DNA of 9,060 nucleotides, from assembly GCA_002293025.1 (NCBI GenBank), contig DBCL01000012.1:152664-161723 (forward strand). The letters are read 5' to 3'. Source of the stretch: Actinobacteria bacterium UBA959 (GTDB lineage Bacteria; Actinomycetota; Actinomycetes; S36-B12; UBA5976). The first letter of the stretch is position 1; every line of letters begins with the position of its first letter. Shown here in pieces: positions 1-7,592 of this stretch. The notes under the pieces were generated by a model. The model had not been told where the DNA came from, ran no database searches, and saw only the letters and a list, made by a program, of their open reading frames with translations. The position numbers and the translations under genes were made by a program.

Positions 1-2145
<2,145 letters not shown>

Positions 2146-2146
<1 letters not shown>

Positions 2147-2160
2147 AAGGAGGTTCTCCT
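2146..2160 (-). promoter_or_regulatory. gyrB Shine-Dalgarno inside a small hairpin
   Basis: The gyrB ribosome-binding site, read on the minus strand, is AGGAG (2160-2156), 9 nt before the TTG start. It is followed immediately by AAC and CTCCT, so AGGAG can pair perfectly with CTCCT (2152-2148) in a 5-bp stem with a 3-nt loop. The ACCTCCTTT at 2154-2146 also matches the usual bacterial 16S rRNA 3' end around the anti-Shine-Dalgarno. The site fixes the gyrB start; any regulatory role for the hairpin is inference. Confidence 0.6.
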
Positions 2161-2184
2161 GGGTTCTATTTTGTGTGGGGCTTG

Positions 2185-2190
2185 ATTCTA
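2185..2190 (-). promoter_or_regulatory. candidate gyrB -10 element
   Basis: Read on the minus strand, TAGAAT matches the actinobacterial TANNNT -10 pattern and would place transcription start about 30 nt before the gyrB TTG. No convincing -35 hexamer is visible at the proper spacing. A 9-bp near-palindrome, GTGACTCAC (2197-2205), lies just upstream in what would be the spacer. This is a weak prediction, made because the 238-bp gap after dciA suggests that gyrB has its own promoter. Confidence 0.3.
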
Positions 2191-2242
2191 CTCGTTGTGA
2201 CTCACGTTTGAGCCCTTGAGAGAGAGTTATTAGCCTTGAATT

Positions 2243-2261
2243 GACCGCTAAAACGACCGCT
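2243..2261. repeat. GACCGCT direct repeat upstream of gyrB
   Basis: The 7-mer GACCGCT occurs at 2243-2249 and again at 2255-2261, separated by AAAAC, giving a 12-bp period. It lies 97 to 115 bp before the gyrB start and upstream of the candidate -10. Near-helical phasing in a promoter region is what a protein-binding site often looks like, but no known operator is recognised. Confidence 0.6.
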
Positions 2262-2277
2262 GGCTGTTTTGACCTAG

Positions 2278-2384
2278 TTATCCACAGGAACTCACTATCA
2301 AGGTTTGTTGCCTTTAGGGGCTTAAATAGGCTTTTTGGTTAGGGGTTAAAAGACTATCCACAGGCATACACATTCTGGGGATAA
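2278..2384. promoter_or_regulatory. DnaA-box cluster in the dciA-gyrB gap
   Basis: Three DnaA-box sequences lie in the gap between the dciA stop and gyrB. TTATCCACA at 2278-2286 is a perfect match on the plus strand. CTATCCACA at 2354-2362 has one change and fits the relaxed actinobacterial YYRTCCACA form. TGGGGATAA at 2376-2384 reads TTATCCCCA on the minus strand, one mismatch. They lie about 130 to 240 bp upstream of the gyrB start. DnaA is known to act as a transcription factor through such boxes, so control of gyrB by DnaA or titration of DnaA at this site is plausible; this is inference. Confidence 0.7.
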
Positions 2385-2828
2385 CTAGCGCCTTTTGCCT
2401 TGTCGCACTCGCCAGGCCCCAGGGGTTTTATTGGGGGTTGGGGGTAAAACTTGGACATTTCGAATTCCAAGTGTTGGTGCTGCTGTTTGCAACTTCTCTA
2501 ACAAGACAGGTTGCAAATATTTAAGTTGGGTTGCCCAAGAAGTTGAGTCTGCCCGAAGTGTTAGTAGTTCGCCATCGAAATTCTCAATCAATAAATGCTC
2601 AGCTGTCTCAGCGCCAACTACGTCTTTGAATTGGTCTTGTAGTTGTGCTAAGTCTCGATGGGTTTGCCAACCAGCGTTTTCAACTAGTTCAGATAGTGCG
2701 TCCGAGATTAGAAGTGGGTCTCTAGTGCTCTTGTTGTTGTTTGTTTGAATTAGTGGGCTTCTTTTGGTTAGTCTTTGTAAAAGAGATCTACCTGGGTCTT
2801 TTGGATTAACCACCAACAACCACCCCAT
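2385..2828 (-). CDS. dciA: DciA-type helicase loader (DUF721)
   Basis: This is the DUF721 protein that in actinobacteria lies between recF and gyrB. DciA homologues recruit or load the replicative helicase DnaB in bacteria lacking DnaC or DnaI. The 147-residue product has a polar N-terminal segment (about 1-35), the STRDPLLISDALSELVENAGW stretch typical of the family start, and the core helices and strands through SWATQLKYLQPVLLEKL (97-113, conserved Trp98). It ends in a Pro-rich, basic tail (PGAWRVRQGKRR). Two starts are possible. The ATG at 2826-2828 has no Shine-Dalgarno and overlaps recF by 23 bp. An in-frame GTG at 2811-2813 (codon 6) has a GGGGTGG upstream and overlaps by only 8 bp, giving a product beginning VVNPKDPGR. 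The longer form is given as the outer bound. The function is family-based inference; the identity is good from sequence and synteny. Confidence 0.88.
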   Translation of the reverse strand: MGWLLVVNPKDPGRSLLQRLTKRSPLIQTNNNKSTRDPLLISDALSELVENAGWQTHRDLAQLQDQFKDVVGAETAEHLLIENFDGELLTLRADSTSWATQLKYLQPVLLEKLQTAAPTLGIRNVQVLPPTPNKTPGAWRVRQGKRR

Positions 2829-3939
2829 TATCTAATCTAAAGATCTTTCCGCCAAGGTTGCTTGGTAAGTCTACTTGAGCGGCCGCAGTAATAAATGTCT
2901 GCTCAGTTTGGGCAACTGTTTGCATAAGTTGTTCTCGGCGTTGATCATCCAGCTCAGCAAAAACATCATCTAACACAAGTATTGGTGCTGACTTAGTGTT
3001 CACGGATTCTTTTAATAGAGTTAGATTTGCTAGTTTGATTGAAAGCGCTAACGACCAAGTTTCTCCATGTGAGGCATAACCTTTTACCGGTAACTCATTT
3101 AAGTAGAAACCTATTTCATCTCTATGTGGGCCGGTGAGAGAAACACCTCTATTTAATTCTTCAGTGCGAACATCTAAAATAGATAGATTTAAAGCATTAA
3201 TTATTTCAAGTTTAGTTAAATTTGGAGGTAATACGTCAATCCAAGATGGTTGGTACTTTAAAGTGATTTGATTTTTTGGAGCTATCTCTTGATAATGCTT
3301 TGCAATAATTGGTTCAAGTTGCGTTAAGACTAGTAACCGCACTTCAATCAACTCAGCAGCTAGCTCCACCCAGCGCTCATCAAATACACTCAAAGTGCTA
3401 ATTGCTGTTTGTTGGGCCTTCCCATTTAACATTGCTGCACTTTTTAAAAGAGAGTTTCGTTGTTTTAGGACTCGGTCGAGATCTGACCTAATACCTGCAA
3501 CCCTTGGGTTTAATTGTGTTGAAATGGTGTCGATGAAGGCTCTTCGAGCACTTGGATCACCTTTTAGTATTTCTAAGTCTTCGGGGGCAAAAGTCACAAC
3601 AGATAAAATATGAAGTGCTTCTTTGTTTTTGGTTATTGGGTTTTTGTTTATTGAGATGTTATTACTTTTACCAGTTGTTATTTCAATCTCAATTTGGGTT
3701 GTGGCGTCTTCTTGGTTGATGTTGGCGGTGATTGTGGCTGATTTAGCCTCTTTGTTTATTAAAGGGAGGTTAGTTGAAACGCGATGGCTTTCTTGGTTCG
3801 CTAGATAGCCAATAGCTTCAACAATGTTTGTTTTGCCTTGCCCGTTATTACCTAAAAAACAAATAACCCCTGGAATAAAACTTAGATCTAGGCTTTGGTG
3901 TGACCGAAAGTTTCTAAGTGAGAGTTTCTCTAAATACAT
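2806..3939 (-). CDS. recF: DNA replication and repair protein RecF
   Basis: RecF is an SMC/ABC-like ATPase that, with RecO and RecR, loads RecA at single-strand gaps behind stalled forks. The 377-residue protein has the expected N-terminal LRNFRSHQSLDL and the Walker A GNNGQGKT (30-37), followed by TNIVEAIGYL. The middle region contains the family block APEDLEILKGDPSARRAFID (118-137) and TGPHRDEI (269-276). The ABC signature region is SHGETWSLALS (290-300), and Walker B is ILVLDDVFAELD (320-331), so all ATPase elements are intact. Its ATG shares one base with the dnaN stop (TGATG), and there is no good Shine-Dalgarno, which points to translational coupling with dnaN. Its 3' end overlaps dciA. 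Many actinobacteria carry gnd between dnaN and recF; here there is no room for it. Identity is certain. Confidence 0.97.
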   Translation of the reverse strand: MYLEKLSLRNFRSHQSLDLSFIPGVICFLGNNGQGKTNIVEAIGYLANQESHRVSTNLPLINKEAKSATITANINQEDATTQIEIEITTGKSNNISINKNPITKNKEALHILSVVTFAPEDLEILKGDPSARRAFIDTISTQLNPRVAGIRSDLDRVLKQRNSLLKSAAMLNGKAQQTAISTLSVFDERWVELAAELIEVRLLVLTQLEPIIAKHYQEIAPKNQITLKYQPSWIDVLPPNLTKLEIINALNLSILDVRTEELNRGVSLTGPHRDEIGFYLNELPVKGYASHGETWSLALSIKLANLTLLKESVNTKSAPILVLDDVFAELDDQRREQLMQTVAQTEQTFITAAAQVDLPSNLGGKIFRLDNGVVVGG

Positions 3940-5054
3940 CAGCCAGTTAAACGAACAGGCATTAATAAGTAGCGGTAATTAGGGTTGGCTTCTCCGCCAG
4001 CAGCAAGAATTGCTGGTTTTGACGGTGAAGTAAACATAAGTTGTGCTTTTGGAGAACCTAAAACATTCAGCCCATCAATTAAATATTGATGGTTAAATGC
4101 AATATCTAGTCCTTCGCCGTTAATCTCACACTCAATTACCTCAGTTGCAGTTGGGTCATCGCCATTACCTGCAGTTAATACAACTTCTGAATTGTTAAAA
4201 CTGCACCTAACTGGTGCGTTTCGTTCAGCAACTAGCGCCATGCGTTTCACAGAATCAGTTAATGATTGTGTGTCAATAGTTACAACTGTTGAGGATTCAG
4301 TCGGAAGTAGTGTTTTGTATTTAGGAAACTCCGCGTCAAGAAGCCTGCTGGTGGTTTTGCGCCCGGTTGACTCAACACCAACTAAACGCACGTCTTCTTC
4401 TTCAGTAGAAAAAGTGATACGTACCGAATCACCAGCTATGGTTTTAGCAGCGTCATTTAAATTCCTTGCAGGAATTAAGGCCTGCAACTCAATTTTATTA
4501 TTATCTGGGGTCCATTTAATTTCTTTTACAGCTAAGCGATATCTATCTGTTGCAGCTAGCGTTAAGCTATCTCCAGAAATTTCCACTTTAATTCCAGTTA
4601 ACATTGGAAGTGTGCTGTCCATACCAGCCGCAGTTGCAACAGCTGACACGGCGTTCGCAAACTCGATTGCGTTAACCGTTCCACCACTTTGTGGAAGATT
4701 TGGAAGAGCTGGGTAGTTCTCGTCGGGAATAGTTGGTAATAAGAAATTAGACCTATCGCAAGTTAACTCGACTCTGTTTCCTGTTACTTCAATTGTTATT
4801 GGTTTATTAGGTAGGGCTTTTGTTATGTCAGCCAGAATTTTTCCGTTAACAAGTATTTTTCCAGGGGTTGCAACGTTTGCAGTTATTGTGGCTTGGGCGC
4901 TAGTTTCAAAATCAAATGTTGAAAGGTGTATCTCGCCTGATTTAGCGTCAATCATTAACCCGGCGAGCTCTGCTCGGGCAGGTCTAGATGGCAATGTTCG
5001 TGCAGCCCAACTCACAGCTTCCGTGAAAGGCCCGCGCTCTACTTGAAACTTCAC
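3939..5054 (-). CDS. dnaN: DNA polymerase III beta sliding clamp
   Basis: This is the beta clamp, a dimeric ring that tethers DNA polymerase III and many partner proteins to DNA. The 371 residues cover three repeated clamp folds (about 1-120, 125-250 and 255-371). Recognisable family blocks are PGKILVNGKILADITKALP (64-82), the LPTIPDENYPALP strand (106-118), ATDRYRLA (168-175), FNHQYLIDGL (320-329) and the C-terminal YLLMPVRL (362-369), which forms part of the partner-binding pocket. It starts at the GTG at 5052-5054, preceded by AAAGGGGA at a short but workable spacing. The gene lies immediately left of oriC, the normal position, and overlaps recF by one base. No clear promoter is seen; a weak TAAACT lies at 5085-5080 on the minus strand, and read-through from dnaA across oriC is also possible. 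Confidence 0.98.
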   Translation of the reverse strand: MKFQVERGPFTEAVSWAARTLPSRPARAELAGLMIDAKSGEIHLSTFDFETSAQATITANVATPGKILVNGKILADITKALPNKPITIEVTGNRVELTCDRSNFLLPTIPDENYPALPNLPQSGGTVNAIEFANAVSAVATAAGMDSTLPMLTGIKVEISGDSLTLAATDRYRLAVKEIKWTPDNNKIELQALIPARNLNDAAKTIAGDSVRITFSTEEEDVRLVGVESTGRKTTSRLLDAEFPKYKTLLPTESSTVVTIDTQSLTDSVKRMALVAERNAPVRCSFNNSEVVLTAGNGDDPTATEVIECEINGEGLDIAFNHQYLIDGLNVLGSPKAQLMFTSPSKPAILAAGGEANPNYRYLLMPVRLTG

Positions 5055-5421
5055 ACTTCCCCTTTAATTACTTCTTTGTAGTTTAGTTGTGGTTATGGTC
5101 CCAGACTTTTTGAACCATTGGTAGTGGTTTAGGTCTTTGAAGTTACCCACACCTACTAATAGCCCTAATTTTCATATCTAAATAGTTAGTAGTAGTCGTA
5201 GGTATAGTGTGTTTTGTGGATAACTTCCAATTATCCTGATCAAACACCATTTACCTAAGGTTTAACTGTGGATAAACAGAGCATAAACACACCTAATTTA
5301 TCCACCAAAACACCCTAACAAATTCAAATTAATGTTTCTTGTGGATAACTTAAACAATCTAGCTAATTACCCCCATGAAACCTAAAGAGTTATCCACAAC
5401 TAACCCCCAGACCGTGGATGG
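5055..5421. other. oriC: Chromosomal replication origin (oriC)
   Basis: This 367-bp non-coding gap between dnaA and dnaN is AT-rich and packed with DnaA boxes. Perfect TTATCCACA boxes lie at 5215-5223, 5267-5275 and 5340-5348 (minus strand) and at 5390-5398 (plus strand). One-mismatch boxes are TTACCCACA at 5143-5151 and TTATCCACC at 5298-5306 (both plus). The 13-mer TTGTGGATAACTT is repeated exactly at 5214-5226 and 5339-5351, and its first 11 bases recur inverted at 5389-5399. Candidate unwinding stretches are the AT-rich segment with TAG triplets around 5157-5207 and the segment around 5307-5340. Position between dnaA and dnaN plus box density make the origin call strong; the exact melting site is inferred. 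Confidence 0.93.
5183..5207 (+). other. Candidate DnaA-trio unwinding element
   Basis: On the plus strand the triplet TAG occurs at 5183, 5187, 5190, 5193, 5199 and 5205. From 5187 on, all are in one 3-nt register, interrupted only by TCG and GTA. The run ends 7 nt before a perfect DnaA box (TGTGGATAA, 5215-5223) and is preceded by an AT-rich stretch (about 5157-5185, with TAATAG in the same register). This is the layout described for DnaA-trios (3'-GAT-5' repeats adjoining a box), on which DnaA assembles on single-stranded DNA during origin melting. The match is by pattern only. Confidence 0.65.
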
Positions 5422-6852
5422 TTAACCCTTGCGGGCTTCCGTCCTAATACGAGCAGTTAAATCAGCTATCTGGTTATACAAGCTTCGTCTTTCAGCCATT
5501 AACTGCCTAATTTTACGATCTGCATGCATAACTGTGGTGTGGTCTCGGCCACCAAAAGCCTGACCGATTTTTGGTAGCGATAAATCTGTTAGCTCGCGAC
5601 ACAAATACATAGCAATTTGGCGAGCAGTTACCAAAACCCTAGATCTTGAGGCACCTGTTAGGTCATCCATAGAAACCCCAAAATAAGCAGCAGCTTGAGT
5701 CATAATTAAAGGTGCAGTGAGTTCTGGGCCAACTGACTCAGGAATTACATCCTTTAAAACCACCTCAGCAATATCAATATTTACCGGCTGGCGGTTTAAA
5801 TTCGCGAACGCAGTAATTCGAACTAAAGAACCCTCAAGCTCTCTAATGTTGCTAGAAACCCTAGAAGCTATAAATTCCAAAACATCAGCTGGCACATTTA
5901 AACGCTCTTGCGCTGTTTTTTTGCGCAAAATAGCAATACGAGTTTCTAAGTCAGGGGGCTGCACATCTGTTATTAATCCCCACTCAAACCTTGAGCGCAT
6001 TCGATCTTCAAAATCTTGCAGTTGTTTTGGCGGCAAGTCTGATGTGACCACAATCTGTTTGTTTGCATTATGTAATGTGTTAAAAGTATGGAAGAACTCT
6101 TCTTGGGTTTGAACTTTACCGCTTAAGAATTGAATGTCATCTACTAACAAAACATCTATATCGCGGTATTTCTTTTGAAATACTGCGGCCTTGTCGTCTC
6201 GAATAGAGTTAATAAACTCATTAGTAAATTCTTCTGAGCTGACATATCGAACCTTGGCACCCGCATACAAGCTTCGGGTGTAGTGACCAATTGCATGCAA
6301 AAGATGTGTCTTACCCAAACCTGATCCACCATAAATAAATAATGGGTTGTAAGCCTTGGATGGCTGTTCTGCCACTGCAACCGCAGCCGCATGTGCAAAG
6401 CGATTGGAAGAACCAATTACGAATGTATCAAAGTTATATTTTGGGCTTAGTCGACTATCACTATCAATTCGGCTAGCTGGAGATCCTGTTCCTGGTCTAT
6501 TGAACTCTTCGTCAATTGCCGGATTTGAATTTGGCTTGGCATAAGTTGCATCTGCCATCTCATCTGTTAACTCTTCATCAAGGGCTGGTGCAATAGAAGG
6601 ATCAACCGACACGGCTAATCGAACCTCATAACCTAACTCTGCGGTGAGCGCTGCGGTTAATACAGGTTTTAATCTGGTTTCTAAAACATCTTTAGTAAAT
6701 TCATTAGGGCTGGCAATCAATACCGTTCCCTCAATCACCGCCAAAGGTTTGGTTAAAGCCACAAACGCCCGGTCTTGTGGAGAAAGGGACACATCGGACA
6801 AATGGGTCAAGCTTCTAGCCCAAACATCAGCTAGATCTAAAGTGTCTTTCAC
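5422..6852 (-). CDS. dnaA: Chromosomal replication initiator DnaA
   Basis: DnaA binds the boxes in oriC, oligomerises with ATP and melts the origin. The 476-residue protein has all four domains. Domain I (about 1-85) handles oligomerisation and helicase contact. Domain II is a short acidic, proline-containing linker (about 86-135), much shorter than in Streptomyces. The AAA+ domain III begins at PKYNFDTFVIGSSNRFA and has Walker A GGSGLGKT (175-182), Walker B LLVDDIQF (235-242), sensor 1 IVVTSD (267-272), the box VII arginine region RMRSRFEWGL (284-293) and the sensor 2 region IRELEGSL (336-343). Domain IV carries the DNA-binding signature GRDHTTVMHA (435-444). It starts at the GTG at 6850-6852, 4-5 nt after a strong GAGGAGG. 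It reads into oriC and faces away from rpmH. DnaA-box-like sites upstream suggest autoregulation. Nothing appears broken. Confidence 0.98.
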   Translation of the reverse strand: MKDTLDLADVWARSLTHLSDVSLSPQDRAFVALTKPLAVIEGTVLIASPNEFTKDVLETRLKPVLTAALTAELGYEVRLAVSVDPSIAPALDEELTDEMADATYAKPNSNPAIDEEFNRPGTGSPASRIDSDSRLSPKYNFDTFVIGSSNRFAHAAAVAVAEQPSKAYNPLFIYGGSGLGKTHLLHAIGHYTRSLYAGAKVRYVSSEEFTNEFINSIRDDKAAVFQKKYRDIDVLLVDDIQFLSGKVQTQEEFFHTFNTLHNANKQIVVTSDLPPKQLQDFEDRMRSRFEWGLITDVQPPDLETRIAILRKKTAQERLNVPADVLEFIASRVSSNIRELEGSLVRITAFANLNRQPVNIDIAEVVLKDVIPESVGPELTAPLIMTQAAAYFGVSMDDLTGASRSRVLVTARQIAMYLCRELTDLSLPKIGQAFGGRDHTTVMHADRKIRQLMAERRSLYNQIADLTARIRTEARKG

Positions 6853-6857
6853 AAGAC
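6844..6857 (-). promoter_or_regulatory. Hairpin holding the dnaA start codon
   Basis: In the dnaA mRNA the sequence GUCUU-GUGA-AAGAC forms a perfect 5-bp stem whose 4-nt loop, GUGA, contains the GUG start codon and fits the stable GNRA tetraloop pattern. The stem touches the 3' edge of the Shine-Dalgarno (GAGGAGG, 6863-6857). It could affect initiation of dnaA translation. The pairing is seen in the sequence; function is inference, and a stem this short can arise by chance. Confidence 0.45.
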
Positions 6858-6875
6858 CTCCTCAAGGGTAGGTTC

Positions 6876-6958
6876 TCGTCCACAGATATGTAGGCGGGGG
6901 CGAAACTTATCCCCAAGGCCTCCCTTAAATCAAGGTGGGGGGCAAAAAATGTGGACAA
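6876..6958. promoter_or_regulatory. DnaA-box-like sites upstream of dnaA
   Basis: Three sites lie within 110 bp upstream of the dnaA start: TCGTCCACA at 6876-6884 (plus), TTATCCCCA at 6907-6915 (plus) and TTGTCCACA on the minus strand at 6950-6958. TTGTCCACA is the preferred box of high-GC actinobacteria, and TCGTCCACA is a relaxed version. The middle site overlaps the candidate dnaA -10, which would suit DnaA autorepression, well known in other bacteria. Confidence 0.6.
6904..6933 (-). promoter_or_regulatory. Candidate dnaA promoter
   Basis: On the minus strand TTGATT (6933-6928) and TAAGTT (6909-6904) are separated by 18 nt, a plausible -35/-10 pair for the housekeeping sigma factor, giving a 5' leader of roughly 45 nt. 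The 8-mer CCTTGGGG lies just before the -10, and the same 8-mer lies just before the candidate rpmH -10. Moderate to weak support. Confidence 0.35.
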
Positions 6959-6972
6959 AACCGCGTGTCGCT

Positions 6973-6991
6973 ACCAAACTGTGACCAAACT
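6973..6991. repeat. ACCAAACT direct repeat, 11-bp period
   Basis: ACCAAACT at 6973-6980 is repeated exactly at 6984-6991 with GTG between, so the copies lie one helical turn apart on the same DNA face. The repeat sits in the divergent dnaA-rpmH gap, 40-58 bp upstream of the candidate dnaA -35. The spacing suggests a transcription-factor site; no known regulator is recognised. Confidence 0.65.
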
Positions 6992-7044
6992 ACCCAGAAA
7001 ATGCGCTCCCACACCACCTGCAATTTTGGTTGAGCCCCTTGGGG

Positions 7045-7050
7045 TATGCT
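7045..7050 (+). promoter_or_regulatory. Candidate rpmH operon -10 element
   Basis: TATGCT matches TANNNT and would start transcription about 45 nt before the rpmH GTG. It is preceded directly by the short inverted repeat CCCCTTGGGG (7035-7044), sharing CCTTGGGG with the opposing dnaA promoter. No good -35 is visible. The call rests on position and this shared motif. Confidence 0.3.
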
Positions 7051-7101
7051 CCGCCAGCGATCAAAACGGTCGCAATCCGCGAAACTAGTTTTGGAGCCAT
7101 C

Positions 7102-7242
7102 GTGACCACTAAACGCACATTTCAGCCTAACAATAGACGTAGGCACAAAAAGCATGGCTTTCGTCAGCGGATGCGCACCCGTGCAGGTCGAGCAATCTTG
7201 AGCGCTCGTCGCCGCAAAGGCCGCTCCAACATCTCGGCTTAA
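7102..7242 (+). CDS. rpmH: 50S ribosomal protein L34
   Basis: L34 is a small, very basic protein of the large ribosomal subunit. The 46 residues from the GTG at 7102-7104 give [19 protein letters not shown], then [19 protein letters not shown], matching the family end to end at normal length. The frame is open further upstream to an ATG at 7030, but the extra 24 residues have no family counterpart, and the GTG has a GGAG 5 nt upstream, so the internal GTG is chosen. This is the first gene of the rpmH-rnpA-yidD-yidC-khpB operon and is divergent from dnaA across a 249-bp gap. rnpA follows after 8 nt. Confidence 0.97.
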   Translation: MTTKRTFQPNNRRRHKKHGFRQRMRTRAGRAILSARRRKGRSNISA

Positions 7243-7250
7243 GTAATTCA

Positions 7251-7592
7251 ATGATGCCGGCTAAATACCGGCTGCGCCGTCGCGGCGACGTGGCCCATGT
7301 TCTAAGTAAAGGTAAAAAAACCCCAAGCGGTTCAGTGGTGCTGCACTGGTTACCACAAACAAATTCTGAAGTTAGCCAAGTCGCTTTTACAGTTTCTAAG
7401 AAAGTTGGGAACTCAGTTCAACGACACCGCGTCACCAGAGTTTTAAGACACATCATGATGACTGAGATCACCCAGCTTAATAATCCAAAAGCAATCGTGG
7501 TTCGGGCTTTAAGTAATGCGGCTAGCACCCCAACCGAAAACTTAAAAAGAGATATTCAAACAGGCATTAGCAAGGTGAATGCAAATGTTTAA
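7251..7592 (+). CDS. rnpA: Ribonuclease P protein component
   Basis: RnpA is the protein cofactor that helps the RNase P RNA cut 5' leaders from pre-tRNAs. The 113-residue product begins with the family's basic start (KYRLRRRGDVAHVLSKGKK), then has AFTVSKKVGNSVQRHRVTRVLRH (45-67), the RNA-binding RNR-motif helix. Here the middle Asn of RNR is His (R58-H59-R60), a change I believe also occurs in some other actinobacteria. The C-terminal half is less conserved but of normal length. Two tandem ATGs (7251 and 7254) are possible starts. Neither has a clear Shine-Dalgarno, and the rpmH stop is only 8 nt upstream, so translation probably depends on ribosomes finishing rpmH. An inverted repeat sits right after the start codons. 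The 3' end overlaps yidD. Confidence 0.95.
   Translation: MMPAKYRLRRRGDVAHVLSKGKKTPSGSVVLHWLPQTNSEVSQVAFTVSKKVGNSVQRHRVTRVLRHIMMTEITQLNNPKAIVVRALSNAASTPTENLKRDIQTGISKVNANV
7256..7272 (+). repeat. Inverted repeat at the rnpA start
   Basis: GCCGG-CTAAATA-CCGGC forms a 5-bp all-GC stem with a 7-nt loop beginning three bases into the second rnpA ATG codon's neighbourhood. A second GC-rich inverted repeat (CGTCGC-G-GCGACG, 7278-7290) follows. In a gene without a Shine-Dalgarno this could reduce independent initiation and enforce coupling to rpmH. The structure is seen; the role is inferred, and the codons are also ordinary Arg/Pro/Gly codons. Confidence 0.45.
7572..7577 (+). promoter_or_regulatory. 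yidD ribosome-binding site
   Basis: AAGGTG lies 7 nt before the ATG at 7585 but only 1 nt before the upstream in-frame ATG at 7579. This decides in favour of 7585 as the yidD start. Confidence 0.6.

Noticed and set aside
2310..2337. Terminator-like hairpin followed by TTTTT on the plus strand
   Set aside because: The stem (GCC-TTTA with TAAA-TA-GGC) has a 2-nt bulge, and it points against the direction of every nearby gene; no plus-strand transcript is expected here.
2420..2442. G-rich runs in the 3' end of dciA, possible G-quadruplex
   Set aside because: Only three clear G-runs lie close together; they encode a Pro-rich tail on the other strand. A fourth run is too far away.
4192..4716. 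Plus-strand open frame of 174 codons opposite dnaN
   Set aside because: Fully inside dnaN, low-complexity Ser/Val/Ala-rich translation, no context. Shadow frame.
5231..5239. TTATCCTGA as another oriC DnaA box
   Set aside because: Two mismatches in the most conserved positions (the CACA end).
5412..5420. CGTGGATGG as a DnaA box at the dnaA 3' edge
   Set aside because: Three mismatches to TTATCCACA on the minus strand, too weak to count.
7030..7101. N-terminal extension of rpmH from an upstream ATG
   Set aside because: The 24 extra residues have no L34 counterpart, would overlap the candidate promoter, and the internal GTG has a well-placed GGAG.
6925..7251. Minus-strand open frame across the dnaA-rpmH gap
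   Set aside because: It runs antisense through all of rpmH, has a Cys/Phe-rich translation without recognisable motifs and no start signal.
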